A stretch of 64,000 nt of DNA, from NCBI RefSeq assembly GCF_029543125.1, contig NZ_JARQWW010000003.1:620001-684000 (forward strand). Direction: 5' to 3'. A program made the position numbers and the translations under genes. The DNA comes from Caulobacter segnis. GTDB lineage: Bacteria > Pseudomonadota > Alphaproteobacteria > Caulobacterales > Caulobacteraceae. Below the pieces are notes generated by a model. It saw nothing but the letters and a program-made list of their open reading frames with translations, was not told where the DNA came from and ran no database searches. How positions within the stretch are numbered: position 1 is the stretch's first letter; the number at the start of each line of letters is the position of its first letter. Below are positions 29,362-37,482 of this stretch, in pieces.

Positions 29362-31686
29362 GTGTCCGACCTGCCTGCCGTCCGCATCTCCGACCTCGCC
29401 CGCGCCGACGGTCCGCAAGGCTCGTATCTGGACGGCCTTAACACCGAACAGCGCGCCGCCGTCGAGGCGACCGACGGTCCTGTGCTGGTCCTGGCCGGCG
29501 CCGGCACGGGCAAGACCCGCGTCCTGACCACCCGCCTCGCCCACATCCTCGCCACCGGCAAGGCGCGCCCGTGGGAGTTGCTGGCGGTTACCTTCACCAA
29601 CAAGGCCGCGCGCGAGATGCGCGAGCGGATCGGCCACATCATCGGCGGTCAGGCCGCCGACCTGCGCTGGTTGGGGACCTTTCACTCCGTGGCCGCTCAG
29701 ATTCTACGCCGCCATGCCGAGCTGGTGGGCCTGAAGTCCAACTTCACCATCCTGGACACCGACGACCAGGAACGCGTGATCAAGCAGGTGCTCGAAGCCC
29801 AGAACATCGACCCAAAACGCTGGACGCCCAAGGCGCTCGCCGGCCTGATCGATCACTGGAAAAACCGCGGCTGGACGCCGGACAAGCTGCCTCCGGGCGA
29901 GGCCGAGCACTTCGCCAACGGCAAGGGCGGAACCTGCTACCGCATGTACCAGGACCGCCTGCGCACGCTGAACGCCTGCGACTTCGGCGATCTGCTGCTG
30001 CACAACCTTACCCTGTTCATGAACCACCCGGACGTGCTGGAGGACTACCACCAGCGCTTCAAATACATTCTGGTGGACGAGTATCAGGACACCAACGTCG
30101 CCCAATACCTGTGGCTGCGCCTGCTCGCCCAGAAGCGCCAGAATGTCTGCTGCGTGGGCGACGACGACCAGTCGATCTACGGCTGGCGCGGCGCGGAGGT
30201 GGACAACATCCTGCGCTTCGAGCGGGACTTCCCCGGCGCCAAGGTCGTCAAGCTTGAACGCAACTACCGCTCCACCAGCCACATCCTGGCCGCCGCCTCC
30301 GGCCTGATCGCCGCCAACAAGGGCCGCCTGGGCAAGACCCTGTGGACCGAGGGCGAGGACGGCGAGAAGGTCCGCGTCGCCGGCGTCTGGGACGGCGAGG
30401 CCGAAAGCCGCCTCGTGGCCGACGAGATCGAGCGTTGGAAGAAAAGCGGCCGCAAGTACAAGGACGTCGCCATCCTGGTGCGCGCCTCCTTCCAGATGCG
30501 CAGCTTCGAAGAGCGCTTCGTCCTGCTGCAGATCCCCTACACCGTCATCGGCGGCCCCCGCTTCTTCGAGCGGGCCGAAATCCGTGACGCGCACGCCTAT
30601 CTGCGCCTGATCAATTCGGAAGACGACGATCTGGCCTTCGAGCGGATCGTCAACGTTCCCAAGCGCGGCATCGGCGACACCACGGTCCAGAAGCTGCTGG
30701 CCGTGGCCCGCAACAACAACATCTCGGCCACCCTCGCCTCGCGCGGCGTCGTCATGACCGACGAACTGGCGGCCAAGACGCGCACCTCGCTGGCCAACTT
30801 CATCCGTGACATCGACCGCTGGCGCTCCATGAAGGACAGCCTAGACCACGCCCGCCTCATGGAGACGGTGCTGGAGGAGAGCGGCTACACCGACATGCTG
30901 CGCGCCGACAAAGGGCCGACCAGCCAGACCCGCCTCGAGAACTTGAAGGAGTTGGTCCAGTCCATGGCCGCCTTCGACACCCTGGAGGCCTATCTGGAGC
31001 ACGTCTCCCTGGTCATGGACCTGGATCGCGGCTCCAGCGACGACAACGTCCAGATCATGACCCTGCACTCGGCCAAGGGCCTGGAATTCCCGCTGGTCTT
31101 CCTGCCAGGCTGGGAAGAAGGCGTCTTCCCGTCCCAGCGCAGCATGGACGAGAAGGGCGAAAAGGGCCTGGAGGAAGAGCGGCGCCTGGCCTATGTGGGC
31201 ATCACCCGCGCCCGCGAAGAAGCTCGCATCTCCTTCGCCGCCAACCGTCAGGTCTATGGCCGCTGGACCAGCCAGCTTCCCAGCCGCTTCGTGGACGAAC
31301 TGCCGCTCGCCAATGTCGAGGCGGGGTCCGAGACCGGCTATTACGGCGGCGGTCCCGGCATGCAGCAGGCGGCCAGCCGCTGGGACGATCAGCCAGCCTT
31401 CGACTCCGGCTACACCTCCCCCGGCTGGAAGCGGGCCCAGGACCGCTCGGCCAGCTTCGTCCGCTCAGGCTCCGGCTCGCGGGGCCCGGTGATCGAGGGC
31501 GACGGCCGCCTGGTCGCCGTCTCCGATCCGTCGGCTGCCTCCAACGGCTACAAGCGCGGCGACCGCGTCTTCCACGTGAAGTTCGGCTATGGCGCCGTGA
31601 AGGGCGTAGAGGGCAACAAGCTCACCGTCTCCTTCGACAAGGCCGGCGAGAAGAAGGTCATCGACAGCTTCGTGGAGAAGGCTTGA
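29362..31686 (+). CDS. uvrD: UvrD/PcrA-type ATP-dependent DNA helicase
   Basis: A 774-residue superfamily 1A 3'-5' helicase. LNTEQRAAV (Q motif), AGAGTGKTRVL (motif I), TFTNKAAREMRERI (Ia), ILVDEYQDTN (II), VGDDDQSIYGWRGA (III), LERNYRSTSHIL (IV), LHSAKGLEFPLVFLPGWEEGVFPSQRS (V) and RRLAYVGITRAREEA (VI) are all present. The C-terminal VKFGYGAVKGVEGNKLTVSF is the PcrA/UvrD Tudor-like tail that can contact RNA polymerase. Roles are excision repair, mismatch repair and removal of stalled polymerase. The GTG at 29362 is the likely start; the frame extends to an ATG at 29320 lacking a clear binding site. Confidence 0.95.
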   Translation: MSDLPAVRISDLARADGPQGSYLDGLNTEQRAAVEATDGPVLVLAGAGTGKTRVLTTRLAHILATGKARPWELLAVTFTNKAAREMRERIGHIIGGQAADLRWLGTFHSVAAQILRRHAELVGLKSNFTILDTDDQERVIKQVLEAQNIDPKRWTPKALAGLIDHWKNRGWTPDKLPPGEAEHFANGKGGTCYRMYQDRLRTLNACDFGDLLLHNLTLFMNHPDVLEDYHQRFKYILVDEYQDTNVAQYLWLRLLAQKRQNVCCVGDDDQSIYGWRGAEVDNILRFERDFPGAKVVKLERNYRSTSHILAAASGLIAANKGRLGKTLWTEGEDGEKVRVAGVWDGEAESRLVADEIERWKKSGRKYKDVAILVRASFQMRSFEERFVLLQIPYTVIGGPRFFERAEIRDAHAYLRLINSEDDDLAFERIVNVPKRGIGDTTVQKLLAVARNNNISATLASRGVVMTDELAAKTRTSLANFIRDIDRWRSMKDSLDHARLMETVLEESGYTDMLRADKGPTSQTRLENLKELVQSMAAFDTLEAYLEHVSLVMDLDRGSSDDNVQIMTLHSAKGLEFPLVFLPGWEEGVFPSQRSMDEKGEKGLEEERRLAYVGITRAREEARISFAANRQVYGRWTSQLPSRFVDELPLANVEAGSETGYYGGGPGMQQAASRWDDQPAFDSGYTSPGWKRAQDRSASFVRSGSGSRGPVIEGDGRLVAVSDPSAASNGYKRGDRVFHVKFGYGAVKGVEGNKLTVSFDKAGEKKVIDSFVEKA

Positions 31687-31697
31687 GGCCTAGTGTG

Positions 31698-31793
31698 CTT
31701 CGAGACGCGCTGCCGCGCACCTCAGCACGACGAAGGTTGGGTTGGCTTTGAGTCCGTCATCCTGAGGAGCGGCCTTGAGGCCGCGTCTCGAAG
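31698..31793. repeat. Intergenic palindromic repeat (REP-like)
   Basis: CTTCGAGACGCG at 31698-31709 and its exact reverse complement CGCGTCTCGAAG at 31782-31793 bracket an imperfect inverted repeat with inner arms (GCACCTCAGCACGACG and GTCATCCTGAGGAGC). Elements with the CTTCGAGACG and GTCATCCTGAGGAG boxes are abundant between genes in Caulobacterales, as I recall. Here it lies between the uvrD stop and the SH3 gene terminator. A single copy is visible in this window. Confidence 0.75.
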
Positions 31794-31802
31794 GAGGCAT
31801 TG

Positions 31803-31833
31803 AAAAAGGCCCGGGCGGCGAACCGTCCGGGCC
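31803..31833 (-). terminator. Intrinsic terminator for the SH3-domain gene
   Basis: On the minus strand, GGCCCGGACGG (31823-31833) pairs with CCGCCCGGGCC (31808-31818) with one G-U pair, loop TTCG, followed by TTTTT at 31803-31807. This is the classic terminator form, placed 35 bp beyond the stop of the gene at 31868. Confidence 0.9.
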
Positions 31834-31843
31834 TCCCTTGTAA

Positions 31844-31863
31844 ATCCATATGTACATATGGAT
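31844..31863. other. Perfect 20 bp palindrome between stop codon and terminator
   Basis: ATCCATATGTACATATGGAT is its own reverse complement over 20 bases. It is very AT-rich for this genome and sits between the stop codon of the SH3 gene (31868-31870) and its terminator. It could be a protein binding site or an RNA hairpin; nothing else explains it. Confidence 0.6.
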
Positions 31864-31867
31864 GGGA

Positions 31868-32464
31868 TTAGTAGCTGGCGTAGCGGTAGCCGCCGTTCGC
31901 CGGACGGACGTAGTCGGCGTGGACGTAGCCGATGCCGACGCCGTCACGGCCCACCAGGATCCACTCGCCCTCGTTCGCCACAGCCATGGCCTTGAAGGTC
32001 TGACCGCGGGTCAGCGAGGTGGTCTTCGCACCGCGGGTGGTCGGGGCGGCCCGGACATTCACCGTCGAGGTGGCGACGAACATCTCGTTCAGACCGTCAT
32101 AGCGGGCGGGCTGGACGTAGGAGGCCAACTTGTAGCCACCGCTCTTGTACGTGCCGCCGTATTCGTTGGCGGTCCGCTTCTCCTGCATCTTGCAGCCGAT
32201 GGCCGAACCCGCCGCCGCGCCGCCGACGGCGCCGATGACAGTGCCCGTGCCGCGGTCGTTCTTGGCCAGGTTGCTGCCCAGGACGCCGCCCAGGATCGCG
32301 CCGATCAGGGCGCCGCCCTCCTGCTTGCCGCCGGGAGCCTCACAGCCGATGACCGGCTTCAGGTTCGCGGCGCTCGCCATGGTGGGCGCGGCGGTCGTCG
32401 CCAGCATGGCGGCGATCGAGGCGGCCGTCACAGCGGCCAGGGTGTTCTTCGTCTTGGCGGTCAT
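31868..32464 (-). CDS. Exported glycine-zipper and SH3-domain protein
   Basis: A 198-residue envelope protein. Residues 1-33 are a signal peptide ending MASA. Residues about 47-92 form a glycine-zipper 2TM segment (GGALIGAILGGVLGSNLA, GTVIGAVGGAAAGSAIG), as in outer-membrane-associated proteins of the SlyB/Rick_17kDa type. Residues about 128-190 form a bacterial SH3 domain (STVNVRAAPTTRGAKTTSL, then W-I-L-V-G and GYVHADYV). Bacterial SH3 domains often bind cell-wall components. Two cysteines (about 41 and 91) flank the zipper. It stands as its own unit with a strong terminator. Confidence 0.85.
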   Translation of the reverse strand: MTAKTKNTLAAVTAASIAAMLATTAAPTMASAANLKPVIGCEAPGGKQEGGALIGAILGGVLGSNLAKNDRGTGTVIGAVGGAAAGSAIGCKMQEKRTANEYGGTYKSGGYKLASYVQPARYDGLNEMFVATSTVNVRAAPTTRGAKTTSLTRGQTFKAMAVANEGEWILVGRDGVGIGYVHADYVRPANGGYRYASY

Positions 32465-32574
32465 GATCAGGTCTCCTCTGGTTTTTGATCAGCCAGTGAG
32501 GAGACCCTAGAGCGCTCAAGCTGAACGCCACTGGAGCCTGTCGTTATCTGCGGTTCAGCTTGGTGAAGGACCGT

Positions 32575-33687
32575 TCACGCACGGGGTGTCACGATCCGCC
32601 CGCCGGTCATGGCCGCCTTCACCCCCGTGGTGCCGGGAAAGCTGATCGGCAGCCCCTTGGCCGTGCGCGCCGCCAGATAGGCGAAGGCCTCCGCCTCAAT
32701 GGAGTCCCCACGCCATCCCAGGTCTTCCGCCGTCCTCACCGGCATGGGCATGACCTTTTCCAGCGCCTTCATCAGCTCCGGATTATGCCGCCCGCCGCCG
32801 CAGACGATCAGGGCCTTGGGCTGCACGGCGGCATAGGCCACGCCCTTCGCCGCGCCCGCCGCCGTGAACGCCACCAGGGTCGCGGCCGCATCCTCCAGCC
32901 GCAGGGCGGCCACCGGCTCCAGGGAGAAGTCGTAGCGGTCCAGGCTCTTGGGCGGCGCGGCCTCGAAATAAGGATGGGCCAGCATGGCGTTCAGGGCCGC
33001 CTCGTCAACCGCCCCGACGCTGGCGTACTTGCCGCCGGCGTCGAACCGCCCCGCCCCGCGCTCCTGCATCAGCAGGTCGATCATCCCGTTGCCCGGTCCG
33101 GTGTCGAAGCCCAGCATGGTCCCATCGGCGTCGATCAGAGTGACATTGGCCACCCCGCCAATGTTCAGGATCGCCACCGGCGGCTCCAATCCCCCGGCCC
33201 GGGCTCGCGCCAAGTGATAGATCGGGGCCAGCGGCGCCCCCTCCCCGCCCGCCGCTACGTCGGCGGTGCGGAAGTCGAAAGCCACGGGAACACCCGCCCT
33301 GTCGGCCAGCGCCTGAGCGTCGCCCAACTGTATCGTCCGCCCGATCCGTTCGGCGGTCGGCCGCTCGTGCAGAACCGTCTGGCCGTGCATGCCGACGAGG
33401 TCGAAATCCGCCCAGGTCAGGCCGTGCTCCTCCAGGAAGCTCGATGCGGCGGCGAAATGCTCATCCGCCACCGCCTGCGCCGCTGGGGCGAAGCTTTCCG
33501 GCTTCGGCGTCCCGCGCTCCCACTTCAGGGCGTCATGGGTGGCGGCCAGCACCAGATCGCGCGTGGCGTCGCTCAGCTTGCGCTCGCCCGCCGGTCCGAA
33601 GGCGCTGATCGCCTCCCCGTCCGTCTCCAGCACCGCCATGTCGACGGCGTCCAGGGACGTGCCCGTCATGAATCCGAGAACCTTCAT
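32575..33687 (-). CDS. anmK: Anhydro-N-acetylmuramic acid kinase
   Basis: A 370-residue cytoplasmic kinase that opens the 1,6-anhydro ring of anhydro-MurNAc and phosphorylates it during peptidoglycan recycling. The N-terminus FMTGTSLDAVDMA is the family phosphate-binding motif. Further blocks are GMHGQTVLH, DFRTADVAAGGEGAPLAPIYH, NIGGVANVTL, GFDTGPGN and CGGGRHNPELM, all typical of AnmK. Length is standard. It is divergent from tyrS with a 254 bp gap. Its presence shows that murein recycling operates in this organism. Confidence 0.95.
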   Translation of the reverse strand: MKVLGFMTGTSLDAVDMAVLETDGEAISAFGPAGERKLSDATRDLVLAATHDALKWERGTPKPESFAPAAQAVADEHFAAASSFLEEHGLTWADFDLVGMHGQTVLHERPTAERIGRTIQLGDAQALADRAGVPVAFDFRTADVAAGGEGAPLAPIYHLARARAGGLEPPVAILNIGGVANVTLIDADGTMLGFDTGPGNGMIDLLMQERGAGRFDAGGKYASVGAVDEAALNAMLAHPYFEAAPPKSLDRYDFSLEPVAALRLEDAAATLVAFTAAGAAKGVAYAAVQPKALIVCGGGRHNPELMKALEKVMPMPVRTAEDLGWRGDSIEAEAFAYLAARTAKGLPISFPGTTGVKAAMTGGRIVTPRA

Positions 33688-33763
33688 GCGCCTTGACTGC
33701 CATTCCCTGCGGCGGGTAGCTAGCGTCCATGATCGCTCGCCGCGCCCTTTCCGGCCTCTATTA

Positions 33764-33786
33764 CCGCTCGCAGTCCTAGCGAGCGG
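33764..33786 (+). other. Perfect 8 bp hairpin in the anmK-tyrS intergenic region
   Basis: CCGCTCGC (33764-33771) and GCGAGCGG (33779-33786) form an 8 bp perfect stem with a 7 base loop, about 155 bp before the tyrS start. No T-tract follows, so it is not a standard terminator. It may belong to the tyrS leader or to an operator; no other evidence bears on it. Confidence 0.4.
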
Positions 33787-33941
33787 CTCCGCGATCCTGC
33801 CTGCCGCCCAACCGCCGGCGGCATGTCTTCCACACAGCCCGTGTCTCCGGCCTTCAATCCAAGCCCGGACTCATGAAATCCACGACCATCCCCACCCCAG
33901 CCGTGCTAAACGCGCGCACCCAGACTGAAGAGAGCACCGCC

Positions 33942-35201
33942 ATGTCCGCCGATCCCGCGTTCAAGTCCGACTTCCTGCAGACCCTGCAGGCGCGGGGCTA
34001 CATCCACCAGATCACCCATCCGGAGGAGCTGGATGAAGCGGCGGCCAAGGGAACGATCACGGCCTACATCGGCTTCGACGCCACGGCCCCGTCCCTGCAC
34101 GTGGGCAGCCTGATCCAGATCATGATGCTGCGCCGCCTGCAGCAGGCCGGTCACAAGCCCATCGTCCTGATGGGCGGCGGCACGACCAAGGTGGGCGACC
34201 CCACCGGCAAGGACGAAAGCCGCAAGCTGCTGTCCGACGCCGACATCCAGGCGAACATCGCCGGCATCAAGCAGGTGTTCTCGAAGTTCCTGACCTTCGG
34301 CGACGGCCCCACCGACGCCGTGATGGTCGACAACGACGAATGGCTGTCGAAGCTGGGCTACATCCAGTTCCTGCGGGACTTCGGCGTCCACTTCACCGTC
34401 AACCGCATGCTGGCCTTCGACTCGGTGAAGCTGCGGCTGGAACGCGAACAGCCGATGACCTTCCTTGAGTTCAATTACATGCTCATGCAGGCCACGGACT
34501 TCCTGGAGTTGCAGCGCACCCGCGGCTGCGTCTTGCAGATGGGCGGCTCGGACCAGTGGGGCAACATCCTCAACGGGGTGGAGCTGATCCGCCGCGTGGA
34601 CCAGAAACCGGCCTTCGGCCTGACCACCCCGCTGCTGACCACGGCCTCGGGCGCCAAGATGGGCAAGACCGCCGCCGGCGCCGTGTGGCTGAACGCCGAA
34701 CAGCTTAGCCCCTACGACTACTGGCAGTTTTGGCGCAACACCGAGGACGCCGACGTCGGCAAGTTCCTGCGCCTGTTCACCGACCTGCCCCTGGACGAGG
34801 TCGCGCGGCTTGAGGCCCTGGAAGGCGCCGCCATCAACGACGCCAAGAAGGTGCTCGCCGACGAAGCCACCCGCATGGCCCACGGCGAGGAGGCCGCCAA
34901 GACCGCCCGCGACGCGGCCCAGAAGCTGTTCGAGCAAGGCAGCCTCTCCGCCGACCTACCGACCTTCGAAGTCCCGGCCGCGACCCTGGCCGAGGGCGTT
35001 CAGCTCGCGGCCCTGTTCACCGACGCCGGCCTGGCCGGCTCGCGCGGCGAAGCGCGCCGCCTGGCCCAGGGCGGCGGCGTGCGCATGAACGACCAAGCCG
35101 TCTCCGACGCCAACGTCATGGTGACCGAGGCCGATTTGGTCGACGGCGTCATCAAATTGGCCGCCGGCAAGAAGAAGATCGTTCTGGTGAAGCCGGTCTG
35201 A
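33942..35201 (+). CDS. tyrS: Tyrosyl-tRNA synthetase
   Basis: A 419-residue class I aminoacyl-tRNA synthetase. The HIGH motif appears as SLHVGSL in [17 protein letters not shown]. The catalytic-loop KMSKS is KMGKT ([14 protein letters not shown]), the variant usual in this TyrS branch. [14 protein letters not shown] and GGSDQWGNI form the tyrosine pocket. A C-terminal S4 domain (about 355-415, with [18 protein letters not shown]) binds tRNA. The ATG at 33942 with AAGAGAG upstream is chosen; the frame extends to 33873 without support. It is followed by bcp after 23 bp. Confidence 0.97.
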   Translation: MSADPAFKSDFLQTLQARGYIHQITHPEELDEAAAKGTITAYIGFDATAPSLHVGSLIQIMMLRRLQQAGHKPIVLMGGGTTKVGDPTGKDESRKLLSDADIQANIAGIKQVFSKFLTFGDGPTDAVMVDNDEWLSKLGYIQFLRDFGVHFTVNRMLAFDSVKLRLEREQPMTFLEFNYMLMQATDFLELQRTRGCVLQMGGSDQWGNILNGVELIRRVDQKPAFGLTTPLLTTASGAKMGKTAAGAVWLNAEQLSPYDYWQFWRNTEDADVGKFLRLFTDLPLDEVARLEALEGAAINDAKKVLADEATRMAHGEEAAKTARDAAQKLFEQGSLSADLPTFEVPAATLAEGVQLAALFTDAGLAGSRGEARRLAQGGGVRMNDQAVSDANVMVTEADLVDGVIKLAAGKKKIVLVKPV

Positions 35202-35224
35202 GACCCGACTGAGGAATTAAGAGC

Positions 35225-35689
35225 ATGACCGAACTGTCCGTCGGCGACCGCGCCCCCGATTTCGATCTCGAGACCGACACCGGCCGCATCAGCCTGTCGG
35301 GGCTGAAGGGCAAGACGGTCGTGCTCTACTTCTATCCCAAGGACGACACCCCTGGCTGCACGACCGAAGCGCTGGACTTCTCCGCCGCCCGGGACGATTT
35401 CGCCAAGGCCGGGGCCGTGGTGGTCGGCGTCTCCAAGGACACCGCCAAGAAGCACGGGAAATTTCGCGCCAAGCACGACCTGACCGTCGAGCTCGGCGCT
35501 GATCCTGAAGGCGGCATGGTCGAAAGCTACGGCGTCTGGATCGAGAAGACCCTCTACGGCCGCCAGTACATGGGCATCGACCGCGCCACCTTCGTCATCG
35601 ACGGCGAAGGGGTGATCCGCCATATCTGGCGTAAGGTGAAGGTTTCCGGGCACGCGGCGCAGGTTCTTGAGGTCGTTCGCGCGCTTTGA
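35225..35689 (+). CDS. bcp: Peroxiredoxin Q / bacterioferritin comigratory protein, 1-Cys form
   Basis: A 154-residue thiol peroxidase with the conserved YFYPKDDTPGCTTEA block carrying the peroxidatic Cys. In E. coli BCP the resolving Cys lies five residues further on; here that position is Leu (CTTEAL), and no other cysteine is present. The enzyme must therefore work as a 1-Cys peroxiredoxin resolved by an external thiol. It reduces hydrogen peroxide and organic peroxides in the cytoplasm. It follows tyrS closely and may be co-transcribed with it. Confidence 0.95.
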   Translation: MTELSVGDRAPDFDLETDTGRISLSGLKGKTVVLYFYPKDDTPGCTTEALDFSAARDDFAKAGAVVVGVSKDTAKKHGKFRAKHDLTVELGADPEGGMVESYGVWIEKTLYGRQYMGIDRATFVIDGEGVIRHIWRKVKVSGHAAQVLEVVRAL

Positions 35690-35740
35690 CGGAACCAACC
35701 GACTGCCTTCGCATTAGGCTGTCCACACAACAAAATCCCA

Positions 35741-35765
35741 TTGACGCGCCATTAACCATTAATGG
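35741..35765 (+). promoter_or_regulatory. TTGACGC promoter element overlapped by a TTAACCAT (CtrA-type) palindrome
   Basis: TTGACGC at 35741-35747 matches the Caulobacter housekeeping -35 consensus. Just after it, CCATTAACCATTAATGG (35749-35765) is an AT-rich inverted repeat containing TTAACCAT, the half-site form recognised by the cell-cycle regulator CtrA. It lies about 100 bp before the M23 peptidase start. No clean -10 (GCTANAWC) is visible. The placement suggests cell-cycle control of the peptidase-bactofilin operon, which is inference from the motif. Confidence 0.5.
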
Positions 35766-35864
35766 TGCATCTTTGCCGCGCCTGCGTGTGCTTTTCGCCT
35801 CTTGCACCGCTTCTTAAGTTTGTGCCCTTATCCCGGCCGTCGTGAGTAATTGTGCGGGGTGGGC

Positions 35865-37010
35865 ATGACACGCTTCAGGCGACTGTGGCGATCGCTCCAT
35901 GAGCTTTTTCCGGAACGGCATCTCTATGTCCGCTCCGGCGGCCAGATGCGTGGCGTTGTTCTGACCCCTGCCAAACAGATGGTCATCGCCGGCGGCGTCG
36001 CCGGCCTCGCCCTGTGGACGGGCGTCTCGACCGTCGCGATGCTGATCAACGCGTCGTCGCTGAACGCCGCAGACCAGCAGGTCATGCGCATCAAGGCGCA
36101 GAACGAGCGGATGAATGCGGACCGTCAGGCCCGCCTCAACAGCGCCATCGCCCAGCTTTCCGCGGTCAACGGCTCGGTCGACGACCTGGCCGCCTCGGTC
36201 GAGCGTCGCCATGCCGCCCTGGCCATGCTGGTCAGCGACTTCAAGGGCGCGCCCGGCGCGGCCGAAGCCCTGAAGCCCGCCGCCCCGCGCCTGGCCGAAG
36301 CCAATCCGGTGGAACGCATCAACGCCACCCGCATGGACCAGGAACGCCTGATCCAGTCGGCCGAGACCTACGCCAAGACGCGAGCCGAGCGCCTGCGCGT
36401 GGCCTTCCGTCTCGCCGGCCTGAACCCCGAATCCTACGTCAATCGCGGCGGCTCGCTGGGCGGGCCGCTGATCGAGGCGAAAGACCCCCGCGCCCTGGCT
36501 GCCGTCCTGGACGTGGAGCCGGACTTCGCCATGCGCATCCAACGCGCCTCGTCGAACATGTCGGACATGCGCAGCCTGTCCACCGCCGCCAACCGCCTGC
36601 CGCTCGGCCGTCCGGCCTATGCGGTGAAGACCAGCGGCTTCGGCGTGCGCTTCGATCCCTTCACCCGCCGTCCCGCCCTGCATTCGGGCCTGGATTTCGC
36701 CGGCGGCATCAACACCCCGATCAGCGCCACTGCGCCGGGCGTCGTGTCCTTCACGGGCGTCCGCTCGGGCTACGGCAACACCATCGAAATCGATCACGGC
36801 AGCGGCTTCAAGACCCGCTACGCCCACCTCCAGGCCATCGGCGTGCGTCCGGGCCAGCGGGTCGGCGTCGGCCAACGGATCGGCGGCATGGGCAACACGG
36901 GCCGCTCCACCGGCCCGCATCTGCATTACGAGGTCTGGGTCAACGGCAAGGCGCAGAACCCAGACCGCTTTGTGAGGGCCGGCGACTATGTTCAGCAAGC
37001 AAACAGCTAA
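35865..37010 (+). CDS. Membrane-anchored M23 family endopeptidase
   Basis: A 381-residue peptidoglycan hydrolase. A basic cytoplasmic start is followed by one transmembrane helix (about 37-60), a coiled-coil region (about 75-125) and a C-terminal LytM domain (about 255-365). The zinc ligands are intact: HSGLDFAGG (H-x3-D) and GPHLHYEVWVNG (HxH). The domain probably cleaves peptide cross-links in the periplasm. The 3' end overlaps the bactofilin gene by 23 bp, a pairing recurrent in many bacteria where the bactofilin scaffold positions the hydrolase. The ATG at 35865 with an upstream GGGGTGGG is chosen. Confidence 0.92.
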   Translation: MTRFRRLWRSLHELFPERHLYVRSGGQMRGVVLTPAKQMVIAGGVAGLALWTGVSTVAMLINASSLNAADQQVMRIKAQNERMNADRQARLNSAIAQLSAVNGSVDDLAASVERRHAALAMLVSDFKGAPGAAEALKPAAPRLAEANPVERINATRMDQERLIQSAETYAKTRAERLRVAFRLAGLNPESYVNRGGSLGGPLIEAKDPRALAAVLDVEPDFAMRIQRASSNMSDMRSLSTAANRLPLGRPAYAVKTSGFGVRFDPFTRRPALHSGLDFAGGINTPISATAPGVVSFTGVRSGYGNTIEIDHGSGFKTRYAHLQAIGVRPGQRVGVGQRIGGMGNTGRSTGPHLHYEVWVNGKAQNPDRFVRAGDYVQQANS

Positions 37011-37446
37011 GGGCGGCGCGACCGTCGAGAACCTGCCCGCCGTCCATGACGGGGGCCGTCGTCACAGCGCCCCCAAGGTCGCGTCCCTGATCAGCGCCGA
37101 CATCGCCATCAAGGGCAACCTGTCCGGCGGCGGCGACCTGCATCTGGACGGCACGATCAAGGGCGACGTGAAGGTCGAACGCCTGACCATCGGCGAGACC
37201 GGCCACGTCCAGGGCTCCATCACCGCCGAGACGGTCGATGTGCGCGGCCGCGTCTCGGGCGCGATCACCGCCAAGCAGGTGCGCCTTTTCAGCACCGCCC
37301 ACGTGGATGGCGACATCACCCACGAGCAGCTGTCGATGGAGATCGGCGCCTACTTCCAGGGCCGAAGCCTCAAGCTCCAGCGCCCCGCGCCCGCCGCGGC
37401 GCCGCAGCCGGAAGCCGACGTGGTCGCCCTCCCCGCCGCCGAATAA
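36988..37446 (+). CDS. bacA: Bactofilin
   Basis: A 152-residue bactofilin that polymerises into membrane-associated filaments. The central DUF583 beta-helix (about 30-125) shows the repeating V/I-x-G-x-I/V pattern: ISADIAIKGNLSGGGDLHLD, GTIKGDVKV, GHVQGSITAETVDVRG, RVSGAITAKQVRLF and HVDGDITHEQLSMEIGAYFQG. The short N-terminus (MFSKQTAKG) supplies the membrane-targeting sequence, and the C-terminus is an Ala/Pro-rich tail. In Caulobacter BacA organises stalk biogenesis. The overlap with the M23 gene indicates coupled synthesis. Confidence 0.93.
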   Translation: MFSKQTAKGGATVENLPAVHDGGRRHSAPKVASLISADIAIKGNLSGGGDLHLDGTIKGDVKVERLTIGETGHVQGSITAETVDVRGRVSGAITAKQVRLFSTAHVDGDITHEQLSMEIGAYFQGRSLKLQRPAPAAAPQPEADVVALPAAE

Positions 37447-37448
37447 GC

Positions 37449-37478
37449 AAAAGGCCCGCATGAATGCGGGCCTTTTTC
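37449..37478. terminator. Bidirectional terminator between bacA and prfB
   Basis: GGCCCGCA (37453-37460) and TGCGGGCC (37465-37472) form an 8 bp perfect stem with a TGAA loop, with TTTTT on the right and AAAA on the left, so it can end both the bactofilin operon and the convergent prfB transcript. Confidence 0.92.
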
Positions 37479-37482
37479 ATTT

